From positions 1-8,408 of the forward strand of contig JALZUH010000141.1 of the NCBI GenBank assembly GCA_023301645.1: 8,408 bases of DNA, read 5' to 3'. Origin of the DNA: Akkermansiaceae bacterium. GTDB taxonomy: Bacteria > Verrucomicrobiota > Verrucomicrobiia > Verrucomicrobiales > Akkermansiaceae. A model generated the notes under the pieces. That model had not been told where the DNA came from. It did no database searches and worked only from the letters and a program-made list of their open reading frames with translations. The position numbers were made by a program, and so were the translations under genes. Positions 1-5,632 of the stretch are shown piece after piece. The stretch's first letter is position 1; each line of letters opens with the position of its first letter.

Positions 1-682
1 AGCATTTTATACAAACCCTTTTAATGTCGATTCGTTGAATTGTTTGTATGACGCATCTGAGGGTTACCAATGCTAATAGAGATTGTGTAGAGTAAACAAT
101 TATCAATGAGGCCACTAAATCGATTAATAAATATTTAAATCCATTTCGATTAATTAGACTGATTTGTCCAACAGCCATACACATTGAGCGATGGGCACTA
201 ATAATAATATCAAAAAGTGTTGATAAGAATATGACGGGAGCAATAAACCATAATTCAAAGTCTCCTGTGCTCCAGTTTGTTAAATCTCCTATACCTTTAA
301 ATACAATCAAGGCTCCTATAAAGCTTAAAGGAATAGCCACCCTTCTTTGTAAATATTTTAGAGTGGCTACAGTTTCAGTATAAAGGAGCCAATTAGGAGC
401 AGTCTTGGCAGAAGCTGCTCTGTCTTTTGATATTGAAGATAAGTCGGTAGCTCCTCCATAGCAAAAGGCTAACATAGTGGTGAATGAGGTGCTCAATCGC
501 GCGTTCACAAAAGTCATTAAAATCGTTGAAGCGGCAATTAAAAAATAGGTGCTTATTTCCAGTTTTGAAAAACTGGTCATTATCATAGGAGTTAAAAGAA
601 CATACCTTATCGGCCCTATCCCTGTATTCATCAACCCAGTAAAACTAGGTGATTTATATAAATGTTTTAACTTAGATAGCAT
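1..682 (-). CDS. Partial polytopic membrane protein, probable polysaccharide flippase or polymerase (C-terminus outside window)
   Basis: The reading frame opens at an ATG (682-680) and stays open for 227 codons to the window edge, so the C-terminus is missing. It begins MLSKLKHLYKSPSFTG and has hydrophobic stretches at about residues 42-60 (TYFLIAASTILMTF), 116-128, 144-162 (LWFIAPVIFLSTLFDIIIS) and 184-208, consistent with several membrane helices. No catalytic motif is visible. The start lies 9 nt after the stop of the upstream GT26 gene. A weak AAAGGA inside the end of that gene could be its ribosome site, about 12 nt away, suggesting translational coupling. Codons are richer in A and T than in the neighbouring genes. 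In a locus with sugar-nucleotide enzymes and GT26 transferases, a Wzx-like flippase or Wzy-like polymerase is the likeliest role. This is inferred from hydropathy and context, because I do not recognise a family signature. The frame itself is secure; the function is uncertain. Confidence 0.7.
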   Translation of the reverse strand, partial: MLSKLKHLYKSPSFTGLMNTGIGPIRYVLLTPMIMTSFSKLEISTYFLIAASTILMTFVNARLSTSFTTMLAFCYGGATDLSSISKDRAASAKTAPNWLLYTETVATLKYLQRRVAIPLSFIGALIVFKGIGDLTNWSTGDFELWFIAPVIFLSTLFDIIISAHRSMCMAVGQISLINRNGFKYLLIDLVASLIIVYSTQSLLALVTLRCVIQTIQRIDIKRVCIKC

Positions 683-691
683 ATAAACATG

Positions 692-1483
692 TTATCCTTT
701 ATTCCAGAGAAGGGTTTTTATAAACCTCACATTGGTTACCGTATATCTCTTTAAGAGTCTCTTAGGTTCTTGGAAGATCCGGTAGAGCCACTCGAAGCCG
801 GAGCGCTGTATCCAGTATGGGGCTTGCTTGACTTGGTAGGATAGGAAGTCAAAAGCGGCTCCTACACCAAGGAGTGTGGTAGCGTTATTCCAGTTGCTAT
901 TAAGCTCTGGGTTTTTCTTCAGTAGGTTATGCATGAAACGCTCTTGCTTCGGGGTGCTTAATCCTACCCAGATGAGGTGAGGTTTTGCCTCGTCTAGCTG
1001 GCTGATCAAATCCTGCTCTTCTGCCTCGTTGAGGGGGCGAAATGGCGGGGTGTAAGTGCCTGCAATATTAGAATCAGGGTAGCGTCTGAGCAAGCATGCC
1101 TTAAGCTCTTCTGCGACCCCGTCACTTCCACCATAGAAGAAGTGGCGGATATCACTGCCCTCTGTTTCTCTGAATACTTCATCCATGAGCTCAGGCCCGT
1201 AGACTCGATCCATCTGCTCATGTCCGTGTATGAACTTGCCTATCCAGACCATTGGCATGCCATCTGGGGTGCTAAGGAAGGAGTTATTATGTATGGCTCT
1301 GAGTTCTTCGTCTTTTTGTGACTCCATCACGCCATGCACACCTGTAATGGTAATATAACCAAGGTGACTGGGGTTATGACTCGCTCTGACTATCTGCTCG
1401 ATAGCTAAGCCAAGATTAAGCACGGAGATACCTACACCTAAAACATCCACACGGGCGGGGTTTTGTGTTTGTTGTGTCTCCAT
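692..1483 (-). CDS. GT26 glycosyltransferase, WecG/TagA/CpsF family (copy 1)
   Basis: A 263-residue protein of the WecG/TagA/CpsF family, which moves a sugar from a UDP-sugar to a polyprenyl-diphosphate-linked acceptor on the cytoplasmic face of the membrane. Family landmarks appear in order: an N-terminal VDVLGVGISVLNL (12-24); T47 in a TGVHG segment; PDGMPMVW (73-80) with the conserved acid D74; DRVYGPELM (92-100); the GTYTPPF loop (142-148); the IWVGLSTPKQE signature (171-181); LGVGAAFDFLSYQVKQAP (205-222); and the basic C-terminal GFEWLYRIFQEPKR followed by a helix that probably binds membrane. Length is normal for the family. The ATG at 1483 places the family N-terminus about 11 residues in; no Shine-Dalgarno site precedes it. 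It follows the GME-type gene across a 101-nt gap containing a hairpin, and its stop almost touches the membrane protein gene. The family is clear; donor and acceptor sugars cannot be read from the sequence. Confidence 0.9.
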   Translation of the reverse strand: METQQTQNPARVDVLGVGISVLNLGLAIEQIVRASHNPSHLGYITITGVHGVMESQKDEELRAIHNNSFLSTPDGMPMVWIGKFIHGHEQMDRVYGPELMDEVFRETEGSDIRHFFYGGSDGVAEELKACLLRRYPDSNIAGTYTPPFRPLNEAEEQDLISQLDEAKPHLIWVGLSTPKQERFMHNLLKKNPELNSNWNNATTLLGVGAAFDFLSYQVKQAPYWIQRSGFEWLYRIFQEPKRLLKRYTVTNVRFIKTLLWNKG

Positions 1484-1524
1484 GAGGTTAATGAAATAGT
1501 TAATTGATTAGTGACTGAAATTGC

Positions 1525-1550
1525 GCGAGTGGACAGAAAGTGCCACTCGC
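1525..1550 (-). terminator. Intergenic hairpin, possible weak terminator or attenuator
   Basis: A perfect 8-bp inverted repeat (GCGAGTGG at 1525-1532, CCACTCGC at 1543-1550) with a 10-nt loop lies between the epimerase stop and the start of GT26 copy 1. On the transcribed strand it is followed by GCAATTTCAG, not a run of U, so it is a poor intrinsic terminator. It could partly reduce read-through, stabilise the upstream mRNA end or do nothing. The stem is seen directly; the function is inferred. Confidence 0.4.
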
Positions 1551-1584
1551 CTACTGCTGTGAACCTTTACGGAGGTTATAAGGC

Positions 1585-2571
1585 CTACTGCACAACCTTT
1601 TCACCGAGCTTACGGCGGTCATATTGCTCCTTGATCCAGTGGTAGGTGGTTTCCATACCAGTTCTGAGGTCTACTTCTGGCTCCCACCCGAGAACTTTTT
1701 TGATCTCAGTGTTATCAGAGTTTCTCCCTCGCACTCCTTGAGGAGCGTCTAAGTTGTAATTTCTTTTGACGGTAACTCCGGAGATTTCTTCTACAATATT
1801 AAGTAGCTGATTGATACTTACGAGTTCTGAGCGGCCGAGATTAAGCGGGTCGGTGTGGCCGTGTTCCATGAGCTTGTCGATGCCTGTTATGCAGTCATCG
1901 ATATACATAAATGAGCGCGTCTGTTCGCCATCACCCCAGATTTCCATATCCATATTACCTGAATCGATACACTCGATGACCTTACGACACATCGCTGCAG
2001 GGGCTTTTTCTCTACCGCCATCCCAGGTGCCATGTGGCCCGTAGACATTATGGAATCGATACACTTGGGATTTAAAACCGAAGTCTTCTTCGAAATTCTT
2101 ACAAAGGCGCTCTGAGAAGAGTTTCTCCCAGCCGTATCCATTCTCTGGCATAGCAGGGTAAGCATCAGCCTCCTTCAGTGCTGTCACTGCTGTATCTAGC
2201 TGCTTAAAGTCGGGATATACACAGGCACTTGATGAGTAGAAGTATTTCTTAACACCATGGTCTTTTGCCGCTTTGAGCATGTGCGTGTTGATGAGGACAC
2301 TCAGCATGCAGAGGCTACGATTATTTTCAATGAAGCCCATTCCACCCATGTTACAAGCCAGGCAGTATACTTCGTCACAGCCTTCGATAAGTCTGTAACA
2401 CTCAGAAAGCTCTTCCATGTTTGCCACATAGTTTTCAGCACCTTCATGGATCTGATACCACTCCGCTAAAGGCTTGATGTCAGCTACGATAACGCTGTGG
2501 CCGCGTGCAATGAGGGTTTTGGCAAGGTGGCCGCCGATAAAGCCGCCGCCTCCTGCTACTAAAATTTTCAT
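1585..2571 (-). CDS. GDP-mannose 3,5-epimerase-like short-chain dehydrogenase (GME type)
   Basis: A 328-residue extended short-chain dehydrogenase that closely resembles plant GDP-mannose 3,5-epimerase, the enzyme that makes GDP-L-galactose and some GDP-L-gulose from GDP-mannose. The N-terminal NAD-binding glycine motif is GGGGFIGG (7-14). The family-specific NMGGMGFIENN follows (74-84). Catalytic positions match the plant enzyme with a constant offset of 28: C117 in SSSACVYP (plant C145), Y146 and K150 in YGWEK (plant Y174/K178), and K189 in GGREKAPAAMCRK (plant K217). RFHNVYGPHGTW and EGVRGRN-like QGVRGRNSDN are also kept. I chose the ATG at 2571 because it sits directly before the Rossmann strand MKILVAGG. 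The frame continues upstream to an ATG at 2718, but that would overlap the previous gene by 80 nt and add residues foreign to the family. It lies between two GT26 genes. A related epimerase specificity is possible, but the residue match makes GME the best call. Confidence 0.9.
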   Translation of the reverse strand: MKILVAGGGGFIGGHLAKTLIARGHSVIVADIKPLAEWYQIHEGAENYVANMEELSECYRLIEGCDEVYCLACNMGGMGFIENNRSLCMLSVLINTHMLKAAKDHGVKKYFYSSSACVYPDFKQLDTAVTALKEADAYPAMPENGYGWEKLFSERLCKNFEEDFGFKSQVYRFHNVYGPHGTWDGGREKAPAAMCRKVIECIDSGNMDMEIWGDGEQTRSFMYIDDCITGIDKLMEHGHTDPLNLGRSELVSINQLLNIVEEISGVTVKRNYNLDAPQGVRGRNSDNTEIKKVLGWEPEVDLRTGMETTYHWIKEQYDRRKLGEKVVQ

Positions 2572-2638
2572 AAAATAGGGTGAGGGTCTAATAGGAGATA
2601 AAAGATTGATAAATAAGGGATGCACAACCTCATACGGG

Positions 2639-3382
2639 CTATTTAAATAGCCAATACCAGATGAAGAGCGCGTTATAGGTGAAGTAGCGTCTGAATAATC
2701 GACGCGGCTCCATGGCAAGACGATAGAGCCATTCGAGCCCCATTTTCTGGAGCTGTGCTGGGGCTTGCTTTACCTCTCCTGCGTGGAAGGCAAAAGCTGC
2801 TCCGATACCAAAGTAAACGGCAGCAGGCAGCTGGTCTTTATGTTTGGCAATCCAGAGCTCTTGCTTGGGACACCCCAGCCCTACCCATACGAAATTAGCA
2901 CCAGAGGCCTTGATCATCTCACAAATACGGCTAAACTCATCATCTGGCCCCTCACCAAAAGGTGGCGAGTATGAGCCGACAATATGAGTATCTGGATAGT
3001 CTGCTTCAAAGCGCTCGTGTAGCTTATCTAGTGTGCTCTGCATCCCTCCTAGCAGAAAGTGTTTGTATTGAGCCTCCCCTTGAGTTTGCTCGATAGCCTT
3101 GAGCATCAAAGTAGGACCATAAACACGGTCTGTGAGTTTTTCAGCAACTGGAAGTTGCGAATTGACAGCCCACACTAAAGGCATGCCATCTGGGCAAATC
3201 AGATCGAACTTCGCCATCGCCTCGCCAAAGACTAAGTCATGTCTCGCATTAGCTGCTACATGTGTATTGGCCGCTTCCACTGCGAAGACCCTTCCTTTCT
3301 GCGAAGCGTCTTTACACCATTGGATAACCCCATCATAGTGGGTGATTGCAACGGGTAGACCTATGACAGAAACGGTTTTCAT
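2639..3382 (-). CDS. GT26 glycosyltransferase, WecG/TagA/CpsF family (copy 2)
   Basis: A 247-residue WecG/TagA/CpsF glycosyltransferase, paralogous to but clearly diverged from the copy at 692-1483. It shows VSVIGLPVAITHYD at the N-terminus, T40 in an AANTHVAA segment, LICPDGMPLVW with D65 at the position of the key aspartate of TagA, DRVYGPTLM (85-93), GSYSPPFGEG (136-145), FVWVGLGCPKQELW (164-177), FGIGAAFAFHAGEVKQAP (191-208) and MGLEWLYRLAMEPRRLFRR (214-232). It ends with a very aromatic tail, FTYNALFIWYWLFK, likely to sit in or on the membrane. I chose the ATG at 3382 because it puts the family start at residue 1 and leaves a 35-nt gap. An in-frame ATG at 3427 would overlap the upstream gene by 10 nt and add a 15-residue extension, so it remains possible. 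Sugar specificity cannot be read; enzymes of this family transfer sugars such as ManNAc, ManNAcA or glucose. Confidence 0.88.
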   Translation of the reverse strand: MKTVSVIGLPVAITHYDGVIQWCKDASQKGRVFAVEAANTHVAANARHDLVFGEAMAKFDLICPDGMPLVWAVNSQLPVAEKLTDRVYGPTLMLKAIEQTQGEAQYKHFLLGGMQSTLDKLHERFEADYPDTHIVGSYSPPFGEGPDDEFSRICEMIKASGANFVWVGLGCPKQELWIAKHKDQLPAAVYFGIGAAFAFHAGEVKQAPAQLQKMGLEWLYRLAMEPRRLFRRYFTYNALFIWYWLFK

Positions 3383-3417
3383 GCGTGAAGAAGCAGTAGA
3401 GAAGAGCGTGCTAACGG

Positions 3418-4497
3418 CTATCTGCAATAGGGCTCGATGGCTCTTAATGCAGTATTTTGAGAAACGGCCGTATTTCTGGCAGCTTCATTATCAAAGAGAT
3501 AGAGGGCATAGCCTCCGTGGCCTCCTCCGCAGTATTTAGCGGCGATGGAGTTTGCTATCTCGGGAAGAGTTTCCATACCTTCTGACAACTGAACTTGATA
3601 GGACAGGCTGATGCTGTCAGCTAGCTTGGTGAGACTTTCTTCTAGGACCGCGTCACGTGCGAGAACGCTGGCCTGCGCGATACGATCGTAATCTCTCTCA
3701 TGATCACTAAATCCTGGAGTGTTGTGCTCTTTCCCCGTCCAAAGGATCGCCATTTTACCTATAAGCATTTCGCCGCTTCGCTTGAAGTCGAGCTTAGGTG
3801 CCTGACCGCTGCGCCAGACACATAGTCCAGTTTCACGTATGACAGCAGGATCTTGCCATCCGACACCTAGGTTTATCTCGTCATCGATACCATTTTCGCC
3901 ATTGAGTAGGGACCAAGCGCCACTGCCTCCAAGGCCTGCGCGCTTTTCATAATTCCAGTTACGTAAACTTACCATGGGTGAGATAGCGCAGTTTACGACA
4001 AAAGCGCCGTCTCTGGAGTGGCGTGGCACATCGAGCCAGCCACCTGCGAAATCTATTCTGAGTGGGGACTCTGTAGGGGCTTTTACCCACTTAACGATAC
4101 CTGATGATGATACGGGCTTAAACTTAGGAGGAGTCTTTGCAAGTCGGTGGTAGGTGGCTCCTACCTGCTCGCAGAGGGCTTGTTTTACATCGGCGTATAG
4201 GTCGTCCTCTGTGACCACAAGCATATCGGGCTTGGCCTCTAAGAAGTAGTTTTTAAAATCAAGTCCATGATCGTTATCAGTGCCGATGATGACTTCATCG
4301 ATCATGCGGAGACCTTCGAGAACCACTTTTTTGTGTTCATCAGGAATGGCTGGGCGGCGCTGTTTATGATGCCAGAGCACATCTTCTGAGGCGAAGCTCA
4401 CGGTAAGATGATCTCCTAAGGCGCGAGCTTCTTCAAAGAACTGAAGGTGGCCTGCATGAATAATGTCATAGCAGCCTGATACGAAGATACGTTTCAT
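3418..4497 (-). CDS. Two-domain protein: cytidylyltransferase-like nucleotidyltransferase fused to a short GHMP-kinase-like (fucokinase/HddA-type) domain
   Basis: A 359-residue protein with two enzyme-like parts. Residues 1-135 resemble small TagD/HldE-type nucleotidyltransferases: MKRIFVSGCYDIIHAGHLQF carries the HxGH nucleotide-binding motif (H14, H17), EDDLYADVK lies mid-domain, and SSSGIV (130-135) stands where the family has its second nucleotide motif. Residues 145-359 resemble GHMP sugar kinases of the L-fucokinase/HddA group: PLRIDFAGGWLDVP (145-158, motif 1), GLGGSGAW (188-195, motif 2), GWQDPAV with D216 like the GWQDQ of fucokinases, ILWTGKEHNTPG, and CGGGHGGYALYLF (323-335, motif 3). 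The kinase-like part is only about 215 residues, shorter than usual, and motifs 2 and 3 deviate (GLGGSGA for GLGSSSA; GGGHGG for GAGGGG). By analogy with HldE and FKP it could phosphorylate a sugar and transfer a nucleotide to it. Substrate, nucleotide and actual kinase activity are unknown. The ATG at 4497 directly precedes the first strand. Confidence 0.8.
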   Translation of the reverse strand: MKRIFVSGCYDIIHAGHLQFFEEARALGDHLTVSFASEDVLWHHKQRRPAIPDEHKKVVLEGLRMIDEVIIGTDNDHGLDFKNYFLEAKPDMLVVTEDDLYADVKQALCEQVGATYHRLAKTPPKFKPVSSSGIVKWVKAPTESPLRIDFAGGWLDVPRHSRDGAFVVNCAISPMVSLRNWNYEKRAGLGGSGAWSLLNGENGIDDEINLGVGWQDPAVIRETGLCVWRSGQAPKLDFKRSGEMLIGKMAILWTGKEHNTPGFSDHERDYDRIAQASVLARDAVLEESLTKLADSISLSYQVQLSEGMETLPEIANSIAAKYCGGGHGGYALYLFDNEAARNTAVSQNTALRAIEPYCR

Positions 4498-4558
4498 ATT
4501 TTTAAAAGTGCAGAGTGATCAGTGTGAAATGATCAATGCTTGGGATGTGTGTTTTGAG

Positions 4559-4573
4559 CCACAGAAATTGTGG
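4559..4573 (-). other. Small inverted repeat in the gap after uxs
   Basis: CCACA (4559-4563) and TGTGG (4569-4573) form a 5-bp stem with a 5-nt loop in the 114-nt gap between the UXS-type gene and the two-domain gene. No U-tract follows on the transcribed strand. The same gap holds two copies of TGATCA (4516-4521 and 4530-4535), 14 nt apart. These may be chance patterns; no known regulator site is recognised. Confidence 0.2.
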
Positions 4574-4611
4574 GAAACACGGAAAGGGGCGGGCTAGGCT
4601 TTTAGGCCACA

Positions 4612-5541
4612 CTAAACGACTGTTTTAAAGTAGGCGATAGTGCGGTCAAGACCTTCTGAGAGCTCTACGGTCGGTTTCCAATCCAGGTGCTCCTTAGCAA
4701 GAGATATGTCTGGTTGGCGCTGCTTAGGGTCGTCACCAGGGAGGTCTTTAAAGACGAGCTTGGACTTGCCACCGACTTTACTAAGAATTTGGTCTGCTAA
4801 CTCCAGCATAGTGAACTCATTAGGATTACCAATGTTCACAGGGCCAATGATCTGATCTTGATTCATCAGGCGAATAAAACCCTCCAACAAGTCATCGACA
4901 TAGCAGAACGAGCGAGTCTGTGTGCCATCGCCATAAATAGTAATGTCTTCGCCGCGGAGAGCTTGGCAAATGAAGTTGGAAACCACTCGACCATCATCAG
5001 GGTTCATTCTCGGACCGTAGGTATTAAAAATACGAACAATGCGAATATCAACACCGTTCTGGCGGTGATAGTCCATAAAGAGCGTTTCTGCGGCACGTTT
5101 TCCTTCGTCGTAGCATGAGCGAATTCCGATAGGGTTCACATTACCCCAGTAGCCTTCTGGCTGAGGATGCACCTCAGGGTCACCATACACCTCAGAAGTA
5201 GATGCTTGAAAGACCTTTGCCCTTGTCCGCTTAGCAGCCCCCAAGCAATTGATAGCACCCATCACAGACGTCTTCATCGTCTTAATTGCATTATACTGGT
5301 AGTGTGGTGGCGATGCAGGGCAAGCTAAGTTATAGATTTCGTCAACTTCTACTTTAAACGGATCCGTCACATCATGACGAATACGCTCGAAGTTAGGACT
5401 ACCAATCATTGGGTAAATATTGCTTTTAGACCCTGTAAAGTAATTATCCATACAGATAACTTCATTCCCCTCATTGAGGAGGCGTTCGCAGAGATGGGAG
5501 CCCAGAAATCCGGCTCCACCAGTAACAAGAATACGTTTCAT
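4612..5541 (-). CDS. UDP-glucuronate decarboxylase (UDP-xylose synthase)
   Basis: A 309-residue soluble extended short-chain dehydrogenase that decarboxylates UDP-glucuronate to UDP-xylose using bound NAD+. It shows the NAD glycine motif GGAGFLGS (8-15); DNYFTGSKSN (32-41); HDVTDP (56-61); YNLACPASPPHYQYN (70-84), characteristic of UXS; the STSEVYGDP segment (114-122) with E117; the catalytic pair Y144 and K148 in SCYDEGKR; RIFNTYGPRM (170-179); and GDGTQTRSFCYVDDL (204-218). There is no N-terminal membrane anchor such as the animal enzyme has, so it should be cytoplasmic. I chose the ATG at 5541, immediately before the Rossmann strand. The frame is open further upstream to 5709, but that start would overlap ugd by 77 nt with non-family sequence. 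Its substrate is the product of the gene upstream, so the two form a UDP-glucose to UDP-xylose pathway. Functional assignment is strong. Confidence 0.95.
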   Translation of the reverse strand: MKRILVTGGAGFLGSHLCERLLNEGNEVICMDNYFTGSKSNIYPMIGSPNFERIRHDVTDPFKVEVDEIYNLACPASPPHYQYNAIKTMKTSVMGAINCLGAAKRTRAKVFQASTSEVYGDPEVHPQPEGYWGNVNPIGIRSCYDEGKRAAETLFMDYHRQNGVDIRIVRIFNTYGPRMNPDDGRVVSNFICQALRGEDITIYGDGTQTRSFCYVDDLLEGFIRLMNQDQIIGPVNIGNPNEFTMLELADQILSKVGGKSKLVFKDLPGDDPKQRQPDISLAKEHLDWKPTVELSEGLDRTIAYFKTVV

Positions 5542-5602
5542 TAGGTCGATATAGGGGGTGCAATAGATAAGCCTAGCGGCTAAAATACGGTGAGAATATT
5601 GA

Positions 5603-5619
5603 GGCCCAGTAAATGGGCC
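5603..5619 (-). terminator. Intergenic hairpin after ugd, possible weak terminator or attenuator
   Basis: A perfect 6-bp stem (GGCCCA at 5603-5608, TGGGCC at 5614-5619) with a 5-nt loop begins 14 nt beyond the ugd stop, inside the 91-nt gap before the UXS-type gene. The following transcribed bases, TCAATATTCTC, are only mildly U-rich, so full termination is unlikely. It may reduce read-through or protect the ugd mRNA end. Confidence 0.4.
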
Positions 5620-5632
5620 GCGACTTGGTGGA

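Noticed and set aside
1811..2469. Plus-strand open frames opposite the epimerase, and similar short frames opposite the other genes
   Set aside because: They lie wholly antisense to strongly conserved genes and show no recognisable domain, so they are treated as shadows.
2572..2718. N-terminal extension of the epimerase to an ATG at 2718 (49 extra residues)
   Set aside because: It overlaps the GT26 gene that ends at 2639, the extra residues match nothing in the family, and the ATG at 2571 directly precedes the NAD-binding strand.
3383..3427. Alternative GT26 copy 2 start at 3427
   Set aside because: It adds 15 residues ahead of the family start and overlaps the upstream gene by 10 nt. It is not excluded, only less likely than 3382.
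4516..4535. Paired TGATCA sites as a regulator operator
   Set aside because: Two 6-bp palindromes 14 nt apart in a 114-nt gap are easily chance, and no matching regulator gene is present.
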